A stretch of 64,000 nucleotides of DNA from an uncultured Tenacibaculum sp. (GCF_947498805.1 NZ_CANMLT010000004.1:248001-312000), one strand, 5' to 3'. Counted from the stretch's first letter, positions 54,537 through 61,940 are shown. Numbers and translations are program-made. Notes: generated by a model from the letters alone, not told the origin.

Positions 54537-55865
54537 ATGTTTCCTCCTTCTTTATTTAAAATTCTTAGAAAATATATGCCACAGAGTAATTCGGAAATAG
54601 AAATTCGTAGTGAAGAGGTACAAGAAATCTTAAGTCATGTACCTAATTGGATGATACGTTGGGGAAATACCTTATTCCTTCTATTGATACTAATGTTATT
54701 GTTCATTTCTTGGTTTGTTAGATACCCAGATGTTATTTCTTCACAAGTAATGGTAACCACTTCTTCTCCTCCTGAAAAATTATATGCCAATGCTAGAGGT
54801 AGATTTGATGTGTTTTTAACCAGTGAAGGTAGCCAAGTAAAAGCAGGTGAGGTATTGGCTATAATTGAAAACAGTGCTTCTTATAAGGATGTATTGCTTT
54901 TAAAAAGCATTGTAGATACTATACCTACCCATAACGAAGAATTTGTATTTCCAATAGACAAAATGCCTCCGATGATTTTAGGAGATATTACCTCAAGTTA
55001 TTCCCAATTTGAGAATGATTATTCTGAGTATATGTTAAACAAAAAGTTAACTCCCTTTAAGTCGGAGAACTTAGCGAATCAAATGTCAGTAATCGAAGCT
55101 AAGAGTAGATTGCAGAATTCATTATTTCAAAGAGAATTGAACAAGAAAGAACTTGTTTTTAAAAAAAATGATTTAGAAAGAAGTCGCAAAATGTTTGAAA
55201 AAGGAGTTATTTCAGCCAAAGAAAAAGAATTAAAAGAGGTAGAGTTTTTACAATCACAAAGAAATTACCAAAGTTTAGAAAGTTCTATTTCTCAGATGAG
55301 AGAACTTATTAGCAATTCTAATAAAAACTTAGAAGGAACCTCTATTAAGAAAACACAAAACGATGTACGTTTACAAAAAAAGGCCGTGCAATCATTTTTG
55401 TATTTAAGAAATGCTATTAAAGATTGGGAAAGACAATACGGTTTAACCACTTCTATTGATGGTAAGGTATCATTTTTATCGTATTGGAATAAAAACCAAA
55501 CGGTACAACAAGGAAAGTTAATTTTTACCATTATTCCAGAAAAAAGCACTTCTTATATTGGTAAAATAAAAGCTCCGGCTGCAAATTCTGGAAAAATCAA
55601 AAAAGGACAAAAAGTACAAATAAAGTTATTGAATTATCCCTCGGATGAATTTGGTGACCTTAATGGAAAGGTACAATCTATTTCATTACTTCCAGATGAA
55701 GAAGGAAAGTATTTAATAAATGTAGATTTACCACAGGACTTAAAAACCACCTATGGCAAACAAATAGCATTTAGACAAGAAATGCAAGGAACGGCTGATA
55801 TTGTTACCGAAGACTTACGATTGATAGAACGTTTTTTCTATCAACTTAAAAATATTATCAAATAA
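54537..55865 (+). CDS. HlyD-type membrane fusion adaptor of the peptide exporter
   Basis: 442 residues. One N-terminal membrane helix (about 48-66, LFLLLILMLLFISWFV), a lipoyl-like half (ARGRFDVFLTSEGSQVKAGEVLA), a coiled-coil hairpin (about 180-285, EKGVISAKEKELKEVEFLQ) and the returning lipoyl/beta-barrel part with IGKIKAPAANSGKIKKGQ. Links the ABC exporter in the inner membrane to an outer-membrane channel, which is not encoded here (a TolC homologue elsewhere is implied). Probably co-transcribed with precursors 8-11. Confidence 0.92.
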   Translation: MFPPSLFKILRKYMPQSNSEIEIRSEEVQEILSHVPNWMIRWGNTLFLLLILMLLFISWFVRYPDVISSQVMVTTSSPPEKLYANARGRFDVFLTSEGSQVKAGEVLAIIENSASYKDVLLLKSIVDTIPTHNEEFVFPIDKMPPMILGDITSSYSQFENDYSEYMLNKKLTPFKSENLANQMSVIEAKSRLQNSLFQRELNKKELVFKKNDLERSRKMFEKGVISAKEKELKEVEFLQSQRNYQSLESSISQMRELISNSNKNLEGTSIKKTQNDVRLQKKAVQSFLYLRNAIKDWERQYGLTTSIDGKVSFLSYWNKNQTVQQGKLIFTIIPEKSTSYIGKIKAPAANSGKIKKGQKVQIKLLNYPSDEFGDLNGKVQSISLLPDEEGKYLINVDLPQDLKTTYGKQIAFRQEMQGTADIVTEDLRLIERFFYQLKNIIK

Positions 55866-55868
55866 ATA

Positions 55869-55924
55869 ATTCTCTCGCAAAGAATAATAGACACAAACCT
55901 TGAGTGTCTCTAAACAGTTCAAGG
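55869..55924 (+). ncRNA. Peptide-leader pseudoknot RNA, copy E
   Basis: Hairpin ATTCT/AGAAT with loop CTCGCAA (55869-55885). Stem 1 AGACAC (55889-55894) / GTGTCT (55904-55909). Stem 2 CCTTGA (55898-55903) / TCAAGG (55919-55924). It lies 31 nt before the start of a now broken precursor. Confidence 0.77.
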
Positions 55925-55955
55925 ATTTAATTGAACTAATTGAATCTTATAAAAT

Positions 55956-56108
55956 ATGAAAACATCAATCTTAAACTTAGAGCTTGCTTTAAATAAAGTA
56001 GCACAAAAGTTGTAAATGGCGGTATTGGGTAATGTAATCTATCATAAACATTACTTAGAAATATTCCGTTGTTATGGAGGTGGATATATACCTGTTTATC
56101 AGGTGTAG
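55956..56108 (+). pseudogene. Frameshifted double-glycine precursor
   Basis: MKTSILNLELALNKVAQKL then stop. Adding one base in the A-run before GTTGTAAATGGCGGT would restore VVNGGIG, so a one-base deletion broke the frame. Downstream a Cys-Tyr-Gly-Gly stretch (56075 onward) ending in TAG may be the old core. The intact pseudoknot in front suggests a recent loss. Confidence 0.8.
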
Positions 56109-56277
56109 AATACTACTTAGAGAAGATTATCCACTTTACATCATAATCATTTTTTAGAAGCATATAGGGAAGTTCTCTTGAATGAGATCATCTTTAAATT
56201 CAATAGTGTTAATACAACACAAGATCTTTCATTGGTGATATGACTGTGGTCTTAGTGTATGTCATGAGTTAACTAAA

Positions 56278-56333
56278 ACACCTAGTGTAAAATGTTTAGA
56301 CATAAATCTTGAGTGTCTCTAAATAGTTCAAGA
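56278..56333 (+). ncRNA. Peptide-leader pseudoknot RNA, copy F
   Basis: Stem 1 AGACAT (56298-56303) / GTGTCT (56313-56318; closing U-G pair). Stem 2 TCTTGA (56307-56312) / TCAAGA (56328-56333), a compensated change. Upstream, ACAC-CTA-GTGT replaces the CGCGA hairpin. Start codon 31 nt downstream. Confidence 0.74.
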
Positions 56334-56364
56334 ATAGAATCAAATTAATTAAATCTTAAAAGTT

Positions 56365-56535
56365 ATGAAAACATCGATTTTAAATTTAGGAAAAGCCTTA
56401 AGTAAAGAGAATCAAAAACAAATTAATGGAGGAAGTTCAGATTGTAGACGCATGGAAAGGTGCTCTTCAAATTCAGACTGTGGTCCAAATGATTGTGTTT
56501 TGATATGTGTTGTGGGAAGGTGTAGAGCCTATTAA
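56365..56535 (+). CDS. Double-glycine peptide precursor 12 (6 Cys)
   Basis: 56 residues. Leader MKTSILNLGKALSKENQKQ then INGG. Core of 33 residues, SSDCRRMERCSSNSDCGPNDC...ICVVGRCRAY, six Cys, basic, with a defensin- or knottin-like density of cysteines. Behind copy F. Confidence 0.88.
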   Translation: MKTSILNLGKALSKENQKQINGGSSDCRRMERCSSNSDCGPNDCVLICVVGRCRAY

Positions 56536-56571
56536 TAATGTGTTTTAAAGAAAAGAATTCTAAAAATATTT

Positions 56572-56618
56572 TTCGCGAAGACTAGACATACACCTTGAGT
56601 GTCTTTAATGGTTCAAGG
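56572..56618 (+). ncRNA. Peptide-leader pseudoknot RNA, copy G
   Basis: TTCGCGAA upstream (56572-56579; stem weak in this copy). Stem 1 AGACAT (56584-56589) / GTGTCT (56599-56604). Stem 2 CCTTGA (56593-56598) / TCAAGG (56613-56618). Start codon 28 nt downstream. Confidence 0.75.
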
Positions 56619-56646
56619 ATTTAAATAACTAGTTAAATCTTAAACA

Positions 56647-56841
56647 ATGAAAAAATCAATTTTCAATCTGGGAAAAGTTTTAGATAAAACTGACCAAAAA
56701 GCTATTCATGGAGGTAGAAGCTTTTGTGCTTCTATGTTTTTTTGTGCTTTCGATTGTGGAGAGGGTGATATTTGCGCTTTTCCAAACGGACTCGGAGGAG
56801 TGAATAGAGGAACTATTGTTAATGGACAATGTTGTTTATAA
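56647..56841 (+). CDS. Double-glycine peptide precursor 13 (6 Cys)
   Basis: 64 residues. Leader MKKSIFNLGKVLDKTDQKA then IHGG. Core of 41 residues with six Cys (FCASMFFCAFDC, IC, QCCL) and rich in Phe and Gly. Behind copy G. Confidence 0.87.
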   Translation: MKKSIFNLGKVLDKTDQKAIHGGRSFCASMFFCAFDCGEGDICAFPNGLGGVNRGTIVNGQCCL

Positions 56842-56856
56842 ACTGAAAACTTAACT

Positions 56857-56920
56857 AAGAATAGATCATTTTAAACTTAGGACAGGTTTTTAAGTAATAA
56901 ACAAAAGATGTGAACGAAGC
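56857..56920 (+). pseudogene. Degraded precursor-leader remnant
   Basis: The DNA ATTTTAAACTTAGGACAGG matches the leader coding sequence (ILNLGQ), then VFK and a stop. There is no start codon, and the following ACAAAAGATGTGAACGAAG resembles the EQKxxNGG part with changes. Plainly decayed. Confidence 0.7.
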
Positions 56921-57024
56921 ATGGAAGTACTATTCTATAGAAGCCAAGAGCTGTAACTTTTGGATTAGTATGAGAATGCTTTTGGAAGATATAATTATTG
57001 TAAAACATTTTAAAAAATAAAATC

Positions 57025-57213
57025 ATGAAAAAATCAATTTTAAACTTAGGTCAAAAATTAAGTAAAGAATCTCAAAAACAAATCAATGGAGGAGCAAGTT
57101 GCCCAACTTATCCAGCTAGCCAATGTATGGCTTGTGGTGGTTTTCCGTTATCAAACGGATGTTGCTTAGGTACAGCGCAAACTCATGCTTGTTTAACAGG
57201 GATACTTGATTAA
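57025..57213 (+). CDS. Double-glycine peptide precursor 14 (6 Cys)
   Basis: 62 residues. Leader MKKSILNLGQKLSKESQKQ then INGG. Core of 39 residues, ASCPTYPASQCMACGG...GCC...AC, six Cys. It has no pseudoknot of its own; it may depend on copy G across the remnant. Confidence 0.87.
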   Translation: MKKSILNLGQKLSKESQKQINGGASCPTYPASQCMACGGFPLSNGCCLGTAQTHACLTGILD

Positions 57214-57218
57214 AAATC

Positions 57219-57267
57219 TTTCGCGAGAAATAGACATACACCTTGAGTGTCTTTAAATAGTTCAAGG
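57219..57267 (+). ncRNA. Peptide-leader pseudoknot RNA, copy H
   Basis: Hairpin TTTC-GCGA-GAAA (57219-57230), a GNRA-type tetraloop. Stem 1 AGACAT (57232-57237) / GTGTCT (57247-57252). Stem 2 CCTTGA (57241-57246) / TCAAGG (57262-57267). Start codon 31 nt downstream. Confidence 0.77.
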
Positions 57268-57298
57268 AATTAATCAAACTTTAATAACTCATTTAATT

Positions 57299-57472
57299 AT
57301 GAAAAAATCAATTTTAAACTTAGGAAAAGCTTTAACAAACGCAGAACAAAAAGAAGTTAATGGAGGCTGGGGATCTTGTACTGGTAGTGGAAGCAGATGT
57401 TGTGTTCAAACACAATGGGGTCAATTCTGTGACGCTGGTAGATGTACAAGATTTGGTTGCATTTGGTATTAA
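57299..57472 (+). CDS. Double-glycine peptide precursor 15 (6 Cys)
   Basis: 57 residues. Leader MKKSILNLGKALTNAEQKE then VNGG. Core of 34 residues: WGSC...RCC...GQFCDAGRCTRFGCIWY, six Cys. The Cys spacing and CTRxGC match precursor 17, so the two are paralogous. First gene after copy H. Confidence 0.88.
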   Translation: MKKSILNLGKALTNAEQKEVNGGWGSCTGSGSRCCVQTQWGQFCDAGRCTRFGCIWY

Positions 57473-57542
57473 AATTTGAATACTAATCTTTTAAAAGATT
57501 TAGTATTTGTGCATAATTAGATAAATCCCGAAATCAATTATT

Positions 57543-57710
57543 ATGAAAAAACAAATTTTAAATTTAGGAACGACGTTAGCTCGTTCAGAACAAAAGTCTA
57601 TAAATGGTGGATTCGGTTTTTGGCCTTCTACAGAAAGACAATGTCTTTTATGTGGTGGTGAATGGGATGCTCCATTTTGTGCGTTACCTATGAATTCTGT
57701 TTGTTTATAA
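57543..57710 (+). CDS. Double-glycine peptide precursor 16 (4 Cys)
   Basis: 55 residues. Leader MKKQILNLGTTLARSEQKS then INGG. Core of 32 residues, FGFWPSTERQCLLCGG...FC...VCL, four Cys, several aromatics. Lies 70 nt after precursor 15 with no pseudoknot. Confidence 0.87.
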   Translation: MKKQILNLGTTLARSEQKSINGGFGFWPSTERQCLLCGGEWDAPFCALPMNSVCL

Positions 57711-57727
57711 TTTAAGAACTATTAATT

Positions 57728-57913
57728 ATGAAAAAACAAATTTTAAAATTAGGTAAAGCTATTCATAAGGAAGATCAAAAAGAGATTAATGGTGGTGGCT
57801 TAGGAGCTTGCTACCAGCAAGGAGGAATGTGTTGTAGAGACACTGGAACTTCTTGGGGTCCTTTTTGCGAACCAGGAATTTGTACTAGATGGGGAACTTG
57901 TTTTTATTATTAA
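57728..57913 (+). CDS. Double-glycine peptide precursor 17 (6 Cys)
   Basis: 61 residues. Leader MKKQILKLGKAIHKEDQKE then INGG. Core of 38 residues: GACYQQGGMCC...GPFCEPGICTRWGTCFYY, six Cys, related to precursor 15. Last gene of the locus, followed by a terminator. Confidence 0.88.
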   Translation: MKKQILKLGKAIHKEDQKEINGGGLGACYQQGGMCCRDTGTSWGPFCEPGICTRWGTCFYY

Positions 57914-57946
57914 ATAAACAAGTATCTCAAAAACTAGATAGATTAT

Positions 57947-57978
57947 AAAGGCCACTAATTAATTAGTGGCTTTTTTTA
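57947..57978. terminator. Terminator at the end of the peptide locus
   Basis: Perfect stem GCCACTAATT / AATTAGTGGC flanked by A and T runs. The right arm encodes the last residues (KKATN) of the convergent membrane protein. Confidence 0.88.
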
Positions 57979-58525
57979 TTTTGAAGAATACTTTTCTAAT
58001 AAGAAAGAGTATCAATAGAACCAATATAACGGCAATTATAGGGATAAATATAGCCAAGACACTAATTACTATAGAAGATCCTGTTTCTACCGTTGAAACA
58101 ATCGGATTTGCAATTCCACCCGTAGTTGTTGTGGAAGCTAATCTGGCAGATGAACTAGAGGCTTTAATTGCGGTAGCAGTTCCTCCTCCTGCAATAATTG
58201 CTAAGGACCATGTGATAATTGGAGACAAATCCATAGAGGTAGATACCATAACAGCGGTACCTGCAATAGCCGCCATGGGTATGGCAATAGTATCTAATAG
58301 ATTGTCTATCCAAGGAATATAATAGGCGAAAATTTCAGCTAAGGTTGCTATTCCAAGCGTAATTATAGCTGGTGTACTTGCAATCCATAACCAGTTTTCA
58401 TTTAAAGGAATTACATTGTAATGCCCTACTAGACTTAATACAAACAGAGGAACAAATACTCTAAACCCTACGGAAGCTGCTAAGCCAATTCCTAAAAAAA
58501 TACTTATTATCGTTTCTACTGTCAT
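57959..58525 (-). CDS. DUF4126-like integral membrane protein
   Basis: 188 residues with about five membrane helices, first IISIFLGIGLAASVGFRVFVPLF. The sequence IPWIDNLLDTIAIPMAAIAGT and KASSSSARLASTTTTGGIANP are typical of the DUF4126 family. Function unknown. Its C-terminus runs into the peptide-locus terminator. Confidence 0.8.
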   Translation of the reverse strand: MTVETIISIFLGIGLAASVGFRVFVPLFVLSLVGHYNVIPLNENWLWIASTPAIITLGIATLAEIFAYYIPWIDNLLDTIAIPMAAIAGTAVMVSTSMDLSPIITWSLAIIAGGGTATAIKASSSSARLASTTTTGGIANPIVSTVETGSSIVISVLAIFIPIIAVILVLLILFLIRKVFFKIKKATN

Positions 58526-58555
58526 AGTAATTATTTTGGTATGTAATATAACAAA

Positions 58556-58583
58556 AAAGCCTCTTATTTAAATAAGAGGCTTT
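58556..58583 (-). terminator. Terminator after dsbD
   Basis: Stem AAAGCCTCTTATTT / AAATAAGAGGCTTT, on the minus strand followed by a T-run. It lies 22 nt after the dsbD stop codon. Confidence 0.88.
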
Positions 58584-58604
58584 CAATTCTATTTTATACT
58601 AAGA

Positions 58605-60578
58605 TTAGTTGCTGTTAAAACGATCTAATCCTGTTTTTAACCAATTGTAATAAGTATCTCTATCAGTATACTGCTGAGGAGAGTTTAATACTTCTAAATT
58701 TGGACTCATTAAAACATAGAAAGGCTGAGACGCAGTTTTGAAGTTAGCCGCTTGTAAAGTAGCCCACTTATCTCCGTAAGTTCTAATTCTCTTTACCTTA
58801 CCATTTGGTTTAATAAAGTCGAATTGCTCAGACTCTGGTAATGTACGCTCATGATCATCAACATATAAAGAGATTAATACATAATCGTCGTTAATTAATG
58901 AGTAAATATCTGGTTGACTCCAAATGGTCTCTTCCATCTTACGACAGTTTACACAAGCCCATCCTGTAAAGTCTAATAATACCGGTTTATTCACAGATTT
59001 AGCATATTCAATACCTTCTTCAAAGTCTTTAAAACAAGTTAAGTTTAAAGGACAATTGTTGTCGGTTTGATATAAACTGTGGAATTGAGGTGGAGCAAAT
59101 CCACTTAATAATTCACCTTGATTCCAAGGTTGTTTGTCTTTTTGTAAAACACCAGGAGCAAGATATACAGTCGCTCCTAAAGCAACGATCCCTAAAAGAA
59201 CTCTAAAGAAAGAAATTTTCCCATATTTCTTACCAATGAATCCGAATAAATACAATGCCATTAATAGTGCAATAAATGCCCATAATCCGATGAAAACCTC
59301 ACGCTTTAATAATCCCCAGTGACCAACTAAGTCTGCATTCGATAAGAATTTAAATGCGAATGCTAATTCTAAGAATCCTAATACAACTTTTACAGTGTTT
59401 AACCATCCACCAGATTTTGGTAAAGAGTTTAACCATCCTGGGAACATTGCAAATAAAGCAAACGGTAATGCTAAAGCTAAACCAAACCCAGTCATTCCTG
59501 CTGTTAATTGCATTGCACCACCAGCTGAAGTTAATGATCCTGCTAATAATGAACCTAAGATTGGTCCAGTACAAGAGAATGATACAATAGCTAAAGTTAA
59601 GGCCATGAAGAAGATTCCAATAAATCCTCCTATACCAGAAGCACTATCAGCTTTGTTACTCCAAGAACTTGGTAATGTTAATTCGTAAAAACCAAAGAAA
59701 GAACCAGCAAAAACAATTAATACAACAAAGAAGAATACGTTTAACCATACATTTGTTGAGATATTATTTAAAATTTCTGGATCTAAAGTATCTAAGTAGT
59801 GGAAAGGTAAACTTAATAAAGCATAAATTAAAACAATAAAGAAACCATATAAAATAGCACTTCCAAGTCCTCCACTTTTCTTTTCAGATTTCTTAGTAAA
59901 GAAAGATACTGTTAAAGGTATCATTGGGAATACACATGGAGTTAATAGAGCTAATAAACCACCTACAAAACCTAATAAGAAAATATTAGATAAAGTTTTA
60001 CTTTCTTTTGGATCATCTGATGTATCTGTAGAACTTTTTAATAAAATAGTATTCTTTAAATCTAAATTTAAAGTTTGTGATAAAGCTTCACTCTTTTCAT
60101 CTACTTCAGCAACTGTTTGAGAAACTGCTTCTCCCGTTAAAGAAAAAGTAAAGTCCTCATCAAAAGGTAAACAGTACTCTTTACAAACTTGAGCATCTAA
60201 ATTTAAAGTTACTTGCGTTAATTCTGGATTATCAACAGTAATTTTTTGAACTAATCTTGCTTCTTCTGCGAAGAAAGTCTCGTCCATACCCCAAATCTCA
60301 CTAAACTCAGTTTCAGTTTCGCTTTCTTCAGCTTTACCATTTAAAACATAACCTGCTTCTCCTTCAGCAGGAGCAATGGTCATAGGTAAAGAAGCACCTT
60401 CAGGATTGTATTGAGAATATAAATGCCAATCTTCAGCAATTTGAATATCAAATATTAAGTTGTACTCAGTATCTGATATTTTTTCAACAGTAGGGGTTAC
60501 TAACAAGGGATTGTCATCTGACTGTGAGTATGTAACTAAACCTACGAAAAATAAAATTAAGGTAAAAAGTTTTTTCAT
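58605..60578 (-). CDS. dsbD: Thiol:disulfide interchange protein DsbD
   Basis: 657 residues. Signal peptide, periplasmic N-terminal domain with its Cys pair (QVCKEYCLPFDE), eight-helix CcdA-like membrane domain with the two redox Cys (LLTPCVFPMIP and SFSCTGPILG), and C-terminal thioredoxin domain (GWACVNCRKMEE). Moves reducing equivalents from cytoplasmic thioredoxin to the periplasm. This is the opposite direction to the VKOR protein. Separate transcription from the peptide locus. Confidence 0.93.
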   Translation of the reverse strand: MKKLFTLILFFVGLVTYSQSDDNPLLVTPTVEKISDTEYNLIFDIQIAEDWHLYSQYNPEGASLPMTIAPAEGEAGYVLNGKAEESETETEFSEIWGMDETFFAEEARLVQKITVDNPELTQVTLNLDAQVCKEYCLPFDEDFTFSLTGEAVSQTVAEVDEKSEALSQTLNLDLKNTILLKSSTDTSDDPKESKTLSNIFLLGFVGGLLALLTPCVFPMIPLTVSFFTKKSEKKSGGLGSAILYGFFIVLIYALLSLPFHYLDTLDPEILNNISTNVWLNVFFFVVLIVFAGSFFGFYELTLPSSWSNKADSASGIGGFIGIFFMALTLAIVSFSCTGPILGSLLAGSLTSAGGAMQLTAGMTGFGLALALPFALFAMFPGWLNSLPKSGGWLNTVKVVLGFLELAFAFKFLSNADLVGHWGLLKREVFIGLWAFIALLMALYLFGFIGKKYGKISFFRVLLGIVALGATVYLAPGVLQKDKQPWNQGELLSGFAPPQFHSLYQTDNNCPLNLTCFKDFEEGIEYAKSVNKPVLLDFTGWACVNCRKMEETIWSQPDIYSLINDDYVLISLYVDDHERTLPESEQFDFIKPNGKVKRIRTYGDKWATLQAANFKTASQPFYVLMSPNLEVLNSPQQYTDRDTYYNWLKTGLDRFNSN

Positions 60579-60600
60579 TCTGTAGTTGGTTTATAGGGGT

Positions 60601-61926
60601 TTATAGTTTTAATGTACTTATTTTAAATAACTCGGTTGTATTTGTTGTTGGTAGAAAACGACGATCTAATCTTTTATTTACAATCCAAATAACTTCGTTT
60701 TCTTTTGAGCAAAGTAACCAAATATTTTGTTTTTCAAACATTGAAAGCTTTTCATCTTTAAAATACTTACTTACTTTTTTCTTTCCTTTCATTCCGGTAG
60801 GATAGAAGTAATCTCCTTCTTGCCACTTTCTAAGAATGAGGGGGAAATTTAACGATTTTTTATCAACATAAATAATGTTTTTCCCTGATTTCTCAGTTTT
60901 AAGAACGTTTTCAAAACTCAAATGAATTGGTTTTGTGATTTCTTTAACTCCTTGATTAATAAAAATTGATTTATTTTGTATTTCGGAGTTTTTACTAGTG
61001 CGTAAAAGTAATAAAAAATCTCTGTCTTTCAACAATATGTGCGATTTTGTTACTATTTGCTTACCAGATTGCGCTTGTAAAAGTGCATAAACATCTTCCC
61101 ACTCAGTAAAGTTGTAATCTTTTAAAAACCTGTACAAATACGCTTTAGCATTGGGTAAAGCGAGTGTTTTCTTAATGTTAATCTTGGTTAGTTCGCCGTC
61201 ACTGGTAATAATTTCTGAAGCTGATTTTTTAACATTTTGGTCTATTATTTTTTTATCCTCTTTTAGGTATTTCGTGGTGTTTTTAAAGGATTTTAAGAAA
61301 TTTGGACTGACTTCTTTCAGCTTCGGAATCACTTCTAACCTCAATTTATTTCTTAAATATTTAGTCTCTTTATTACTTGCATCTTCTCTCCATTGATACT
61401 CTTTTTCTTTGGCATATGCTTCAATTTCTTCTCTTGAAAATGGTAAAAGTGGACGAACAACAGCGTCATTTACTTCTGGAATTCCAGTCAAACCATCTAA
61501 CCCAGTTCCTCGAGATAAATTAATTAGAAAGGTTTCTAAATTATCATCAGCATGATGTGCCGTTAATATATAATCAAAAGAGTGTTCTTTTAACAGTGTA
61601 TGAAACCAGTCATAACGTAATTGTCTTGCAGCTAGTTGAGTAGAGAGTTTATGTTCCTTACTATATGCATCTGTTTGAAAAGCAATAGTATATGTTTTTA
61701 ATCCAAGTGTTTCACCCAATTCTTTTACATAAACCTCATCTAAATCGCTTTCAGTTCCGCGTAACTGAAAATTGCAATGAGCCAAAGAAACGTCTACAGT
61801 GGTTAAGTCATTTACTAAATATGATAAAACTACACTGTCAATACCACCAGAAACCGCAACCAATACCTTTTTTCCTTTTAAAAACGAAAAGTTCTTTTCA
61901 ATATGTTGTTGAAATTCCTGAAACAT
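60601..61926 (-). CDS. tilS: tRNA(Ile)-lysidine synthase
   Basis: 441 residues. PP-loop ATPase with SGGIDSVVLSYL near residue 27, HHADDNLETFLINLSRGTG, and C-terminal TilS domain. Converts C34 of the CAU-anticodon tRNA-Ile to lysidine so that it reads AUA. Essential in most bacteria. Upstream of dsbD on the same strand, 22 nt apart, so possibly co-transcribed. Confidence 0.94.
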   Translation of the reverse strand: MFQEFQQHIEKNFSFLKGKKVLVAVSGGIDSVVLSYLVNDLTTVDVSLAHCNFQLRGTESDLDEVYVKELGETLGLKTYTIAFQTDAYSKEHKLSTQLAARQLRYDWFHTLLKEHSFDYILTAHHADDNLETFLINLSRGTGLDGLTGIPEVNDAVVRPLLPFSREEIEAYAKEKEYQWREDASNKETKYLRNKLRLEVIPKLKEVSPNFLKSFKNTTKYLKEDKKIIDQNVKKSASEIITSDGELTKINIKKTLALPNAKAYLYRFLKDYNFTEWEDVYALLQAQSGKQIVTKSHILLKDRDFLLLLRTSKNSEIQNKSIFINQGVKEITKPIHLSFENVLKTEKSGKNIIYVDKKSLNFPLILRKWQEGDYFYPTGMKGKKKVSKYFKDEKLSMFEKQNIWLLCSKENEVIWIVNKRLDRRFLPTTNTTELFKISTLKL

Positions 61927-61940
61927 TGAAACTATTTAAA

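Larger units (their letters stand above)
55866..56364. other. Interval with two pseudoknots and a broken precursor
   Basis: Contains copy E, the precursor pseudogene 55956-56108 and copy F. The stretch 56109-56280 between them shows no gene. Confidence 0.6.

Noticed and set aside
49290..57270. Reading the repeated leader blocks as protein operators (CCTTGA...TCAAGG, 21 bp centre to centre)
   Set aside because: The spacing would suit a dimeric regulator, but the arms change together (GGTGA/TCGCC, CTTTGA/TCAAAG, TCTTGA/TCAAGA) and use U-G pairs. Protein sites would keep their sequence. Not fully excluded.
49366..57913. CRISPR array or simple repeat because of the recurring ATGAAAAAATCAATTTTAAACTTAGG DNA
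   Set aside because: The repeats are start regions of genes, irregularly spaced and read in frame; there are no uniform spacers and no cas genes.
49366..57913. Lanthipeptide or sactipeptide cluster
   Set aside because: The leader type is sometimes annotated so, but no LanB, LanC, LanM, YcaO or radical SAM enzyme is in the window, and the even Cys counts fit disulfides better.
57966..58322. 118-aa plus-strand frame opposite the DUF4126-like gene
   Set aside because: It is antisense to a well-formed membrane protein gene and has no recognisable features.
58605..60578. dsbD and the TlpA lipoprotein (42669) as parts of the disulfide-peptide system
   Set aside because: They are reducing-type factors, lie behind separate terminators, and are common housekeeping genes in the group.
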